Positions 44,675 to 57,417 of a stretch of DNA of 64,000 nt are shown here, in pieces; positions within the stretch are counted from its first letter, which is position 1, and each line of letters begins with the position of its first letter. The position numbers and the translations under genes are program-made. The notes beneath the pieces were generated by a model. It was not told the DNA's origin. It did no database searches and saw only the letters and a list, made by a program, of their open reading frames with translations. This DNA comes from Gari tellinella (Eukaryota; Mollusca; Bivalvia; Cardiida; Psammobiidae), in NCBI GenBank assembly GCA_922989275.2, contig OV277869.1, forward strand, positions 40,036,189-40,100,188. The letters run 5' to 3'.

Positions 44675-45680
44675 AATTCATCTCATCATTCGATCTATCC
44701 ATAACTGCTTTTCAAGAAAGAAAGAGAAATAAGAGAGAGAGAGAGAGAGAGAGTGAGTAGGTAGTGGGAGTGGGTAAGTGGTTGATAAAATGATTAGTCG
44801 AATATACGACGGTAACGAACGAACGACGAATTATCGGCTTTTTCACTCTTTCATGTTAGTATGTTAGTGTATGTTTAAAAATACAGTTAACTAGTCTATT
44901 TAAATAAACTATGATTTTTTCCAATATCTTATTTCACCTTTTATAGTCATAAAATCATAAAAATGATATTATCCATATGCTGTCTTATTTTTCGGATGCA
45001 TCAGTAGTGCCGTCAAAATTTGACGTCGAATCCGAATATTTTATGTTTTGGGGACATTTCTGTAAGACGGTATACAAACAAAATTATGTTTAATGCAAGA
45101 TTATTAATCAGCATACTGGCACTAGTTCTGTGAACAAAAATAAAATGGTATTTAGAAAACAATGATAATTATCAAAATTTCCCATCTTTTCGGTTGTGTA
45201 GTACCCTTTAAACATTAATAACCTTTAAAATTGACGTATACTATGTTAAATTTAAGATTTAGGGACATTTCTGTAGACGCTACAAAAATATTAATATCTC
45301 GGGAATATAATATATAATTCTAAAAACAACTGTATTTCTGTAAACAAGGGTTTGAGACTATATTCAAAAATGCTTTTTTTTATTATAATGAATAATAATT
45401 CTTTATAACTAAACATAAAACTAAAACCCACCCTCTATTTTTCTGCTAAATATCGGAGTGTCTAGAGGGTGTTTATACATTTATCTATCACTATGTTTTG
45501 ATTTAAAACAACAGTGAGTCATTATACGTACATAATGTTATAGACGGTTACTTTAAACAAAATATTTTACGATTTCATGTACGATAGGATTTGGAGTATT
45601 GATTTTTATGTTGTGAGCTGTCACGTTTTGTTACGCGTCTACACGCAATTTTGACGTTAATTTCATATTTCAATTGCATA
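44675..45680. other. No gene recognised
   Basis: Mirror of about 19,703-20,698, ending at the TA (45,679-45,680) where the right-arm-specific insertion begins. Confidence 0.4.
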
Positions 45681-45860
45681 TAGGCTACTGGCCAATAATG
45701 TGAACCCTCCCCCCATAGGGGGACTTTTGGTCACTATGATTTTCTGAAAGTGCAGGGTCTTTAGGTTCAGATCCTATTTTCTGCACTTTGAGCGTTGGGG
45801 CTTTGGTCAGAAATCTGATTTTGAAGATTACCTCCCCTTGCATAAATCGAGAAATACGCA

Positions 45861-47712
45861 ATTTTATGTGTAGTTGTTGCACTAATATAATTTTTTTTTA
45901 TAAACTTACATATCTAACACAAAGTGATTCATTTATGTGACATTATCCAACTGAAAGTAAAAATGCAAAAAGACTGGACATAACTCATCATTTAGTCAAG
46001 TTATCTCCCCTTTAAAGTACAAAATGCAATTTTAATACAAAACAAATCAGTTTTTCCCTTTATAAATGTTGAATATATACATCATAGAAACACGTTCTAA
46101 TCATGAAATATTCTTAACATGAAAGCCTTATATATTCACAAACTAAATATATAACCCTTGGCTTATAAAAGCACAGTCTTTGAGTGAAATTAAAAAACAA
46201 TAATTACCTCCCTTTTTTAATTTCTGTCATATTGTTACTACATGTATATCGAACATTTTGGGGGCAGAAAAGGACACTTCAATTAATAAATCTTAACTAG
46301 AAATTCTGGATGTATACATAATTGATAGAATAGGATAATGTTTGCAACTAAAAGTCTTCTTTTGTTTGAATTGTCTGCCCTTGATTTAGGGTAAAAAAGC
46401 AGTTTTATTATATATATGTACATGTATATTGTTAGTTACATATTAGCATAGGCCTTTTGTTGCCAATTACATGTTATTTTACAACATTACCAAGTGAAAA
46501 TCACTCAAGTTGATCGTTTCTTTTAAAATGTTTTCATGTGAGTAAGGTAATTGCCTCCATTTCGGGCAAAACAAGAAACACATTAGATTGAAAAGCGTGT
46601 TTTGGTAATGATTTAGATACTACATACTAGCAAACAAGATTTGCTTCCATGGGGTTTTAACCTAAGTTGTGTAAAACAACCTTGCCTTGAAAAATTCATT
46701 TCAGTTATCGGATAGTACTCGTTGCCTCAGCCCAATACAATTGAGTTACGATTGTATTGCACTGAGGTGACGAGTCATTTCCCATGCCCTGTTCTTCATT
46801 TCCGCTTTCTCTTTTTTTCAAAAGATGAATACACATTATCCTACTTGGTCAATTTGAGCATTGTGTACAGCAATAATCCTTCAAATGATCATCACCAAGT
46901 TTCCCAAAAAGGGATCTAAATGTACATGCTCATATCGATTCAATAGCAAACAGAACTTTTTAAGTTGGGTTATGATCGTTATCATCGTTAACATCGTCAA
47001 ATATTTCGTCAATCAACGTGATTTCTAGTTCCACCATTTAATCTTGCAGCATCTCATAATTTTCTCTCTGCACATGTCTCCTCTTTCCCTCTCTATCTCC
47101 CTCCCTCTCTCTGTCTCTGTCTCTCTCTCTATTTATCTCTCTCTCTCACTCTCTCTTCCTCTCATTCTCTTTATTGTCTCAGTCTACTTTACATATCAAA
47201 CCTTCTTCCCCATAGGCATCAGCGAAATATTAATGAAAGTAAATCTTAACCTTGCTTTAGGACCTTTCAGCATGATTTCCACCCTGCTTTATTAAGTTAC
47301 CTTTGCTTCACACCATCGTCTGCATGCATTCAGAATTCTTAAGACAGTGTAGAAGCATCCTTATGTCCTTATGCGAAGAGATAGATTCTATGAATCCAAT
47401 TTCTGTACAGCATGATCTGGATAAGAGTGTTTGCAATAGTCATCATTACTGGTGTTCAGTGTTGAAAGCGTTAATCAAAAGTCATCAACCAAACCAGGTG
47501 CTTTAACTTTTTTATCTTAATTTATTTACTTATTTATTTATTTATTTATTATTGTGATCTGTATCAAAAACATAATGCGGGTACAGTAGTAAAAAACTCA
47601 TGTTCAAGTAACGCAAGTAGATTTGTGTTTTCATTAGAGCAGTAGATCTATCATGTGGATAACAGTACCCAGATATGCATTTCATCATTAATCTGCTTGT
47701 AAAAGAAGTTAA
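45861..47712. other. Interior of the insertion: no gene recognised
   Basis: AT-rich DNA, a strongly CT-rich tract at about 47,060-47,170 and a (TTTA)n run near 47,520-47,550. The Ser/Leu-rich frame at 47,044-47,295 is translated microsatellite. Nothing else is supported. Confidence 0.5.
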
Positions 47713-48724
47713 GCACCGTTCTCACTGTCCCGGTAAAAGATAGCCGGTGAACCGGGGTGAACTGGGACGTTTTTCATAAAAAAATTATATTGCGTTCTCA
47801 TATTCCCGGTGTCTCCCCCGGTGGACAACCGGCTATGAAGCCGGATCTCCCCTGACTATCCCGGTTAGTTCCCAGTTTGGCCCGGTGTAATTACGGTGTA
47901 TAGCCGGCCTGTTCCCGGTTAATCCCGGTATAACACGGTGTAACCCGGTCATCGCTGGTGGTATCCCATTGACCACTGGTGGCGTCCCGTCATACCCCGG
48001 TTGTTCAAAGGTGACGTGCCGACGTTACCCGGTGTTCGCCGGAAAGGACTTAAACCGGGGCGAACATAAATAAGCCTCAGTTCTCTTTTGTCTCTCAGGG
48101 TAAATGAGATGAAATGCAAACGTAATACAATAAAGTAGAACACTATAATGTTGTAGACTGTTCAAACTTCATTTTAATTTGAGTGGCAAACAGTTTGCCT
48201 GGCGTCTGATCTGGCTCCATACTGTTTGAAGTGTACATAAACATTTAAGCATGAAGCCATTTATTTAGAAAGAGTAACTTCGTTTTATGTATTATATTTA
48301 CTCTATACAATAGAGAAGATGATATTATTTCCTATTTAAACGCTGACGAAATGCAAACTCTAAAAATGAAATGCAGAAAATTGCATTTTTGTTAAAAAAA
48401 AAAGAAATCCATTTCTATGCCTCTAACACCTTGGTTGTTCACGGACTAGCCACGGATGTGCCGGTAATGGCGTTGCTCCGGCATTTCCCTGCGTTGCACC
48501 GGTGTTCCCTGGAATAAGCCGGTTATGGTGACTCCCGGTGACCCCGGTTGTATTAAACATTTTAAAGCATCCGGGGCTCTTAGCCGGTGGCAGCCAGATG
48601 AACACGGTCGATCCCAGATCGTCCTGGGCGTCGCCAAAGTTGAACTCCTGGTGACTCCCGGCGACTGCCGGTTTGCTAAACCAGGACTCTCCGATCACCA
48701 AATCTGGGACAGTGAGAACGGAGC
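47713..48724. mobile_element. GC-rich CCGGT-repeat element with inverted ends
   Basis: GCACCGTTCTCACTGTCCC at 47,713 is matched by GGGACAGTGAGAACGGAGC ending at 48,724. Between them, on both sides of a MITE A remnant (about 48,130-48,410), the sequence is built of degenerate units of CCGGT-type (CCCGGTTAGTTCCC, CCCGGTGTAATTACGG, CCCGGTGACCCCGG). The base composition contrasts sharply with the surrounding AT-rich DNA. The frames across it are repeat translations. Confidence 0.6.
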
Positions 48725-48868
48725 TCAAATCATGCTCGGAGTGTTAATGGCGCTTATGTTTTGCTATGTAGGACTGCTGTGTTGGGTTGCGTAATGTCAC
48801 GTTCCTTTGTAATGTGATATGGCAGACCTGTGTTGTTCGTCCATCGCCATGCGAGCATGACCGCACCT

Positions 48869-49545
48869 TCAAGTTGTTGAGTTTCTGGGATGATTGCGTA
48901 TGTGGCTAATAAGGCCTATCCTGTCACCAAAGGTATGTCCACAGTAGATACACACGTTGTCGGATGGTGTTGTTCAGGTACTGGCTTCTCGAGCCTTCCG
49001 GTCCATACGTTTCTTCCTGGCATGCTCTAACCTTCTTGTCTCTGCTTCAACCAAGCCTTTCCTCACAGCTGATCTCCATGCAGGGCGGTTCTGAGCCAGG
49101 TCTTCCCAAGTGTCTGTGTGAAGGTCCATCTTGCGAAGCGAAGCCTTCATGCAGTATTTGAACCGTTATTTTCTGGCTGCCAACTTTCCTTTTACCAGTT
49201 GAGAGCTCTCCGTATAAGAGCTGCTTTGGGAGTCGCTCATCTGACATGCGACACACGTTACCTGTCCAGCGCATCTGTGACTGTTGAAGGAGCATATGTA
49301 CAGTTGGGAGTTTTGCTCTTTTGAGAACTTCAGTGTCAGGAACCTTGTCTTGCCATCTAATACCAAGAAGCTTGCGAAGAGTGCTTCTGTGGAAGTGGTT
49401 GAGTTGTCTGGCATAACACGCATAAACTGTCCATGTTTCACTGGCATACAGCAAGGTGGTTAGAACCACTGCTCGGTACACTGACAGCTTGGTCTCAAGG
49501 CGAATGCCTCCTTGCAGTTACAAACGGATTTGATCCAGATACATA
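48869..49545 (-). pseudogene. LINE ORF2 C-terminal region with zinc finger
   Basis: On the minus strand, SVYRAVVLTTLLYASETWTV, then RQLNHFHRSTLRKLLGIRW, QDKVPDTEVLKRAKLP, MRWTGNVCRMSDERLPKQLL and YGELSTGKRK are the post-reverse-transcriptase thumb/connection region of a common animal non-LTR family. After a frame change, CIYCGHTFGDRIGLISHIRN-H gives the terminal C2H2 finger and a stop at 48,869-48,871. The catalytic YADD region is missing, so this is a 5'-truncated copy, the normal product of incomplete reverse transcription. It exists only in the right arm. Confidence 0.8.
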
Positions 49546-50864
49546 GTTTGCCATTTAGCACACTATTTACTTGATCATTTTATTCTTAAGTGAACATCCA
49601 TTATTTTCATTTAATTCATTAATATAATAATATTAAGTAAAAGTAGCCAACTTCACATCATTTTTAAATCGCCTTACACAATGAACAGTTGTGTAATGTA
49701 CTAGAATTAAAGAAATATAATATTACAATATAACCCATATTGGCTCTTATCTTGCGGTGATATCGTTTGCTTCGAAATTGTGGTCTGCAAAAGTTGTGAA
49801 ATTTTGGTTTGTACACTTTTAAGTATACATAAACATAAAGATGAGTGTCAAACAGTCTGGATCCAGATCAGACGCCGTGTTACGCGGCTCCCATCTAGTC
49901 GCAATCAGCAGGCAAAGCGTTAAGCAGTCACTAAAATAGATCGCTTAAGACATTGACTGCTTTATTTAGGACATAAGTAAAGCAGAAAGAAAAGAAGAAT
50001 CCACATGCAACTTTATTATTCCCTTTCTTTTAATCTTTATTACGCTCACAGTCCCTTTGGAAATGGTAACTAGAATAAATTCAACTGTATCTGAAAGTAC
50101 GTTTTACGTTTAAAGTATAAAACATCACATTGCTCAAGTGTGAATTAAATCAGTATTTTTTTCAGTTTTAGTTTAAAGATAGGTAAATGCAATGCCAGAG
50201 AGGTGGATATTTTACTGTGCAACAGTATTTAAAACCGACTTCAATATTCATTTCTAAGTCGTTACACAGTCAATATTGCGTGATCTTAAACCGAAAGCTA
50301 CTCAACAGTTATCAGGGGAGTTCACTCATGACAGAAATTGGGATTACTCTGTATATCGGTAGACCCAAATTAGAATCGTTAGACCCTAATAACTTGTACA
50401 CACCCCTATCATCATGATGTTCTATGGTAATCAGTTTCCGTGATCCATGACTGCCTAATTATCCTCATTTTATTTCTTACTGTTATTCACAGTATGTAAG
50501 TCTTTGTCGGTATTTTTGTTATTTCATAATTTAAGACGATATTTTCCGCGAAAATATATTTAATGTATGCTAGAAAACGCCCTCACTATACCCAGTTGAA
50601 TATTTTATCATAATTTAAAGAAAAACTAGGTTTTCAAATAAGCTTTAAATGTAATAAAACTATGAATTTAAGCTAATGTTTATGGTATTTGATATTTTCA
50701 AGGGGAGATAATTCAGTAAAAAAGTATGGTAAACACTCTTTTAGATCGATTCTTGTGATGAATAGTGTGTATCGATAAAAACAATGGTGATATTTGTGAA
50801 GACCAGCTATTTTGCAACTAAAAGAAGTCATCAATACATAATCTATCAGAATTTAATTTTCACA
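49546..50864. other. No gene; core-hairpin remnant
   Basis: A degraded core hairpin (AAACAGTCTGGATCCAGATC then AGACGCCGTGTTACGCGG) lies at 49,850-49,892. The rest is AT-rich with nothing recognised. Confidence 0.5.
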
Positions 50865-51310
50865 AAGGGGAGGTAATTTCAATTTGCTCTGATCGGGTAA
50901 AGCCCCAACGTACAAAGGGCAGAAAATCAGAATGTACTCAGAAAACCATGAGGTTTCAGAAAAGTATGGTGGTCAAAAGTCCCCACATGGGGGAAGGGGG
51001 GTCTTCAGTAGCTCGAAGTCTAATACTGCTAAAAGGCATAAACTCTAATTATAATTTCAATAACATATTTGGATGGAGATTTTCAATGCGGTTGTTTTGA
51101 GGTATAAACCATGATAATACGTCAAATATATTTCTGGTTTCGATGTAATGAGCCCGCGATGTCGTTGCAATTCGGAAATTGGTACCAACAACGTCAATAT
51201 GATGCGAGCCTAGGCGACATGCAACGCTTGTGGACGAACAGGTAGGACCGGGGCCAAAATGTTCATATTTTACTATCATTTATTGAATAGCTTTATCACA
51301 CTGCCAGAGG

Positions 51311-51490
51311 CGGTTTTATGTCATAAATAGAGGATATTGAATGAGTGTGTTGTCAGTCGTGAATTTATTGAACGAGTTTGATAAAATAATATGTTGCGAG
51401 CCTTGGCGAGCAACATATCATTTTATCCAACGAGTTCAATAAATACTACGACTGACAACACACGAATTTGATATCCTATTTATCACATAA
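51311..51490. repeat. Long palindrome (right arm)
   Basis: Mirror of 19,233-19,410, with GTGTGTTGTCAGTCGT / ACGACTGACAACACAC stems. Confidence 0.85.
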
Positions 51491-52231
51491 ACACCAAATG
51501 ACACGAAAATCCGAACGCTCTTACTTTCACCTTTGCCCTCGGCTCTAAGGAAAACGATTCGTCATAGGAGTTATTCGGTTTTATTCATCCGTAGTGAAAA
51601 AAACCAATCAAACTAAAATAAAGAAAATCAACATCAATGTGTTGTGTAAAGACTTTTTCCGATACCATATTCAAATTTTAAATTAATATTTAATTTAAAA
51701 CTGTTCTAACTGACTAAAAATGATCATTTGACAGTTAGAATCAAGTTTTGTTTTCAAAATAACGTCGTCATAGCAACACGACGTCATTATTTTTTTTTAT
51801 TGTAACGTCTAAATTTTAAAAAACAGTCTGAGTCACTGTTCTACTAGAGCTCTACGTAGCCTAAATTGCAGCCTGAATTTGCGGAATTGCCTGGGATAAT
51901 GGTTTTAGGACACTTGGAAATGTTTTAAATCCCTAGTGGTGGTATTATTTTGTCTAGATTTTATTAACTGATTTAAAGTCGGCGTAGTCATACAGTATTT
52001 TGGTGATTCGAAAATTAGTATAAAATACATGCCCAGTGGGCCGTACGATTTGTACGGCCCTCTATATTTTGCACGTTTATGTGATAAATAGTTTTATCAT
52101 TCATAGATATTCCACTAATTTGGACATAAGAACAGTATTTGAAAAAATTGACATCAGACACTTTGAAGTTATTTCATATTTACCTGTCTGCAATCAGTTA
52201 TAAATAGTTGCTTTCCGAATACGGTTAAGGA

Positions 52232-52969
52232 CTATCGCGGCAGTTTGTTCGCTTTTTCAAAACATTCAGATTTGTTTTAAATTTTGCATGTTGCTAGTAT
52301 ATACCCTGTTATGCAGAAATATGAGATAAAAACTAGGGGGTTCCCGAACTGGATCTTTTCTTAATAGCTTGTTTTTGGTATACCCCTAATTATCCGAAGA
52401 CACTTGTTTTTTATCATAACATATCAGCAAAACCCTCTTCAGCATTGTAATTTACCTAAAATGTGAGGTTATTCATGTGTTTTCATAAATTAGAAAAAAT
52501 AGGAACAGGTAGCTACAAACACATGGAAACAACATATTATTCGTCAAATAAAGAGAACACATCAACTTATTAACTTTCAAGTTTTTTCTCCTACAGTTCT
52601 TACATTCAGATTTTGGCAATACGTTTTACAAATATTGATGAAACATTACTTTACTGAAATCACTAATAAAAATGATAGGTAACCGAACTATTTTTTCTAA
52701 AAAATACAAATGTCTGCATAAAGAGAAACGCATGTCAATCTCAACCAAATTACATACAGGGCTATCTACAAATAATATGATAACCACCTTTAGATGCTAG
52801 AATGTGTCCAAATCAATACTGTTCAACCGTCAACAATATTTAATAAGTATATATCACTTATCGTGGTCGCCAATTGCTGGTATGACCGCACAATTTAGCT
52901 TATTAAGGTAGAAAAAATACAAAGTTCAATTATTAACTATATAATAGAATATTGAAACTGGCGCGATAA
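52232..52969. repeat. Element F2 (right arm)
   Basis: ACTATCGCGGCAGTTTG and GAAACTGGCGCGATA are the inverted ends. Mirror of 17,764-18,500. Confidence 0.6.
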
Positions 52970-53253
52970 TTCTTAAACCTGTTTCATGTATATGGAATGG
53001 ATATGAGTTCCGTGGCCACTTTAATGGGTGTGTAAAAGAAATTACCCGATTAAATCAGTCATTTTTATGGTTTCAAAGCCAGCATCGAGATCAAAACTTT
53101 TACTCAGTCCTCATCCGCTCAAGAAAACAACACTCAATAATATCGGGATGCATGGATGCGAAACAGCACAGGTTATATCAACGCCAATGAATGATTATAT
53201 GAGATGATGACGGTTTCAGAAAGATGAATTCGGCTAATTTCAGACGTTGCTAG

Positions 53254-53510
53254 GTAGCGGCGCATGGGATCGAAAACCTGAATCAGACGAGACAGTAAAA
53301 CAATTTGAAATAACAATCATCTTATATTCTAAAGTAAATAGGACGATCGTAAAATAATTAGAATCTCCCTTCACTTTGTTTTGTGTATCAATGATTTCTG
53401 GATCAGGAAAGTTTGAAGAGCATAAGAAAGGAATGTGATTTTAAAAGTATATTATCAAATATTCATCTCGTCAGTATCGAATAATCTCGGGATTGAAATC
53501 ATTTGGACTC
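53254..53510. repeat. Segment in flipped orientation between the arms
   Basis: TAGCGGCGCATGGGATCGAA through GGGATTGAAATCATTTG is nearly identical, in the same plus orientation, to about 17,217-17,478. All surrounding sequence is in opposite orientation between the arms. Confidence 0.8.
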
Positions 53511-54340
53511 AAATCATACGTGACTACTTCATGTATATATTTGTTTAGCGCTTTGATCCATAGACACGCCTTTCATTTATTAACCCGCTGAAGAAAATGG
53601 TTCCTCTTTAAAATATATAGTCATAAGTTTTCATCGTTAGAAATAGATTTTATAAAATTTATATCCTAATTCTCTTGAAGCGCCTTCAAGTAAAGCAGAA
53701 CGTGCCAAAAGGAGCAATCTCTTTTACTTCCAATCTATTTACCTATACCTACAATCACAAACAGACTAAGTGGTAATGGCTAATTGTATATTATCAAATA
53801 TTCATCTCGTTAGTATCAACTTATCTTTTATTGTCGATGATGTACTGTCACTCATTGCATATTCCGCCTTTTTCCGTAAGCTATTTTTTTATCTTCCGTA
53901 AAAAAGAGATTTGGTCACTTTACAAATAACTGTACAGCATTATCTGTCACACAGTCGATAGTAGCTCAGTGGTTTAATCACCGCACTACTAATATCAGGG
54001 TCGTGAGTTCGAATCCCGCCATGGTAGTTTTACATACATATGCATTTTACGATAGTTATTTTATTTTTAATTCTTTTGTCGGGTAGACCCAAGATTGTGT
54101 GAATTTTGAACACTGAGACTTGTCTTACCCATAAATTAAAGACGTACAAGTAATGAAATCTAACATCTGCTGAAAGCATTCTACTGTACACGTTACACAA
54201 AAAAGCTTTTAAGATTCGCACCGTAATCCTTTTTTATTTCGTTAAGAAGAAAATTTTAATTATGTTCTGATATAGAGAGAGAATAAATTCACAATAAAAA
54301 TATGTTGGGTTTTTTTTTTCAGAAAAAACTCAAAGCCTTT
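53511..54340. other. Right-arm segment missing from the left arm
   Basis: About 0.85 kb between the flipped segment and the tRNA-like sequence has no left-arm partner. It contains a tRNA-like block at 53,955-54,028 (AGTAGCTCAGTGGTTTAATC, then GTGAGTTCGAATCCCGCC) and a family-D-like fragment near 53,690 (AAGTAAAGCAGAACGTGCC). No gene is recognised. Confidence 0.5.
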
Positions 54341-54346
54341 TTGGTG

Positions 54347-54416
54347 AATTACCTAGATTCGAACCCACGATCTCTGTACTTAGAGTCGGAGACACATGCC
54401 ATTGAGCTATTGTACC
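54347..54416 (-). repeat. tRNA-like sequence (right arm)
   Basis: Minus strand: CAATAGCTCAATGGCATGTG (A-box) and GTGGGTTCGAATC (B-box), about 70 bp. The ends do not pair well, so a functional tRNA is doubtful. Confidence 0.45.
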
Positions 54417-54479
54417 CGTATTAATATTCCAATGCGTGTGTAGTATATGTTGCTAAGTACTTTTTTTTTATCAAAACAT

Positions 54480-54650
54480 TCAACAAATTTTTTTTGTGTT
54501 TTTAGTGTGTAGATGAAGGAATGGTATTGCGCGTGTGTGTGTATGTGTGTGTGTTTGTTATGGTATGACTGTGTGTATGTTCTGCTTGAGAGGTGGGTGT
54601 AGTGTTTGTGTTGCGTTTCCTGCTTGAGTCTTCTGTATTTATTCGTCGAC
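54480..54650. repeat. CA-rich dispersed repeat, copy 3 (right arm)
   Basis: Inverse of 16,944-17,106 (GTGTGTAGATGAAGGAATGG ... CCTGCTTGAGTCTTCTG). Confidence 0.75.
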
Positions 54651-54793
54651 GAAATGTGACGGAAAGTGATGAGTGCCAGTTCAAAAATCATCGACATTAA
54701 TTGCAATCATTTGTACTCATAACAAACGCTACATACACGTTTAAATATTTTCTTTAATTTAGACTTGCTTAGAATTTTTCAAATAATAATGGT

Positions 54794-55022
54794 TACAGTG
54801 GAGATGTTATTCTTTCTCAATAAAGGTGTTTTCGCCAAAATTATTATTCCGGTGAAAACAGTTCGGAGCCAGATCAGACGTCGGTTAACACGGCGTCTTA
54901 TCAGGCTCCAAACTGTTTGCCACTCAGAAATGTTTAAAAAATATTGTCTTCTCTATATTTTTGCGATGTCTTTGCGCTTCGTTTGCGTTTAAACGGAAAA
55001 TAATAACGGTTTTTTAGCTGTA
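54794..55022. repeat. MITE A, copy A6 (right arm)
   Basis: TACAGTGGAGATGTTATTC and TTAGCTGTA ends; core GTTCGGAGCCAGATCAGACG...CGTCTTATCAGGCTCC. Confidence 0.7.
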
Positions 55023-55588
55023 TAAGTATCCTTCTACCGCTGAATATTTTCATGTAAAATGTCGCATACTGTTAATATTTATCATGTGACCTATCACAAA
55101 TTAGAAAACAGAATGGATAAACGTTTCCAAAAGAACAGACTGCAGCCTGGTATTAGACAGATGCTAAACAGTGTCTGCATTAATCGATCTGAAATTTCAC
55201 TGTTTTTAAAACCTCAGTATATATATACTACAACGGGAGAATGGTACAACTATTGACCCATAGTAGCCTTTTTGGAATTTTAGTCTGCCTAAGAACACTT
55301 CTCAGGTAATAATGTATAGTATGAGTTGTATGGGACGTAAATACTGAACAAACTGCATACCTCTGCCATTTATTTTATTACACCTGGATTTGAGTTACAA
55401 TATTTATTTCCAATAGACCAAAATATAAAAATTTGCATATGTTTTACATCTATCCAAAAGCTTCACTGTCACTCTATAACAATGCTGTCTAAGTTTTGCG
55501 ACATTCTTTTGTTATGCGACCAATTTTGGAATGTCACATTGGGCCAAGTAACTCTAATGTATATTGATCTCTGAACTATATGACATTG

Positions 55589-56068
55589 CTATCGCGACAG
55601 TTTCTTCCAATTTTATACCATTCAGATTTTTGTTTATATGTGTGCATGTTGCTAGTAGATACCCTGTTATGAAGAATATGACATGAAAAAGGGGGTCCCC
55701 GACTGGAGTTTTTCTTAATAGCTTGTTTTTAGGTACACTCCTAATTATCCGGAGACACGTACTTTTAACAATAAAATCCTAGAATAACCCTCTTCAGCTT
55801 TGTAATTTACCTTATTTATTGAGTTATACATATTTTTCAAAGTCTTTTTGTCTCATACAGTTCTTACATTCAGATTTTGACAATATTTTGCACAAACATT
55901 GATGAAGCATAAATTTGCAGGTATGATCGCATAATTTAGCTTCTAAAATACAAATTTCAAATATAAATATGCATCATGCAGTATTGGTCAAAGGGAGGCA
56001 GCTCATGCAAATAGTTTGCATGGTTGCCTCCTTTTGACAGTAAGAACCAAACCTGTCGCGATGGTCCA
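55589..56068. repeat. Element F1 (right arm)
   Basis: CTATCGCGACAGTTTC and ACCTGTCGCGATGG ends, with the AAAGGGAGGCAGC / TTGCCTCCTTTT hairpin at 55,988-56,036. Confidence 0.65.
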
Positions 56069-56348
56069 TAAGTACTGCCTGCACCAAATTCAGGAAATAA
56101 GTGGTTCTCTTTTATACAGTCACGAATGTTTGAAGTACAAACTATCTTCTAAATCCTATCAGATGGTACATATAGTTTAAAGCAGACTGAAAGAAAGCAG
56201 AAGACTCATAACATTTTATTATAAACAAAACTTTCACAACCTTGAATGGACACTTTCAGTTTCCAAGTTAGTATAGTCTATCCTTCACTGTTTATGATTT
56301 TTACATTTTATCAAAAACATAATGATAAACATTCAACATGCAAACAGT

Positions 56349-56592
56349 TACAGTGGAGAAGACGTTATTATTTAAAATAAACGCGTTTACGCTTAAACCA
56401 TTATTTCCGTTGCAAACTTTTTCGAGCCAAAACACGCCAGGTAACCCCTCATCTGTTCAGACTCCAAACTGTTTGCTTCTCCAAATCAAATAAATCGTGA
56501 GCAAATTTAAAAAGATTTCTACATATTATTAGTGTATTTCGTTGTTGTCTCGTTTGCGTTTTAACGGTAAGAATAACGTCTTCTCAACTGTA
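56349..56592. repeat. MITE A, copy A5 (right arm)
   Basis: TACAGTGGAGAAGACGTTAT and AACGTCTTCTCAACTGTA ends. Mirror of 14,996-15,231. Confidence 0.75.
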
Positions 56593-57010
56593 TTCTAGAC
56601 CATAAGCCAAAATAAGTGTTTATAACAGTATTTACATAAATAGGACGAGGAACACGCAATTAATTTCTGTTTAACTCTTTCGATGTCAAGTATAATCATC
56701 TGCTGTTACCTCTTACCGCCAACATTTCGTCTGAATTGGTAGGGTCGTCTGCATTATTTTTTAGGTCCGCTTTAGGACTGATTTGGCTGAATAAATGTCG
56801 ATACGAGTGTGAACAGTTTGAATCCTGATTAGACGCCGCGACTGATCATGAAACAAACAGTTTGCACAGTCGCATTTGGTGCCATTGGCAGTGAAGTTAA
56901 CATTTCAATGTACAGACGTCGTAGATCCGGATCGGATATTGAGTAACTCGGTGTTTAATCAGACTCTAGACTGTTTCAAACGGACAAAAATGATGAAGCC
57001 CACAAGAAAA

Positions 57011-57348
57011 TACAGTGCTCCCTCCCTACAACGGCCCTCCCAACAACGACTCCCTCTTTACAACAACCCTTGCCGCAGTTCCCTAGACAGAGCAATTATG
57101 TCTAACGCTTTCACTGCTGCAATATCGTCTGCTAATTGTCGTCTGCTGTTTCTTTTAAAGTTACATATACGTGGATATTTTGATAGAATAAAGATAACGA
57201 AGAGTGACAAACAGCTTGAGTCTAGATTCAAGATGTTTGCAAATGTAAGCCAAGTCTTAATGTTCCTTCCCTATAACGACTCCCTGCGAACAACACTTAC
57301 AATCTTTGTCTCCTTTTGGGTGTCGGTGTAGAGAACGAGCACTGCATA
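57011..57348. repeat. MITE B, copy B2 (right arm)
   Basis: TACAGTGCTCCCTCCCTACA and GAGAACGAGCACTGCATA ends. It is shorter than its left partner because one side of the core hairpin is lost (CAGCTTGAGTCTAGATTCAAG). Confidence 0.75.
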
Positions 57349-57417
57349 TTGAAAGGATGACCCCCTCTTCCACTATTACATTCAACGAAATTTGCTATAA
57401 CATATAAAACAAAACAA

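Larger units (their letters stand above)
45681..51023. mobile_element. 5.34-kb right-arm-specific insertion with inverted ends
   Basis: The left arm reads straight through (TTTTAGCAG-TA-TGCAATTG near 19,702), while here the same flanks are split with TA on both sides. The ends are inverted: CCTCCCCCCATAGGGGGACT, TTTTGGTCAC...GATTTTCTGAAA and GCGTTGGGGCTTTGG at 45,707-45,805 match the complement of 50,890-51,000 (TGGTGGTCAAAAGTCCCC and AAAGCCCCAACG). The pairing runs about 170 bp, out to AATTACCTCCCC. The interior holds a LINE 3' part, a GC-rich element and a MITE A remnant but no transposase that I recognise, so it is probably a non-autonomous TA-inserting element that has collected other repeats. 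Confidence 0.75.

Noticed and set aside
47044..47295. Ser/Leu-rich membrane-like protein
   Set aside because: The frame is driven by a CT-rich microsatellite.
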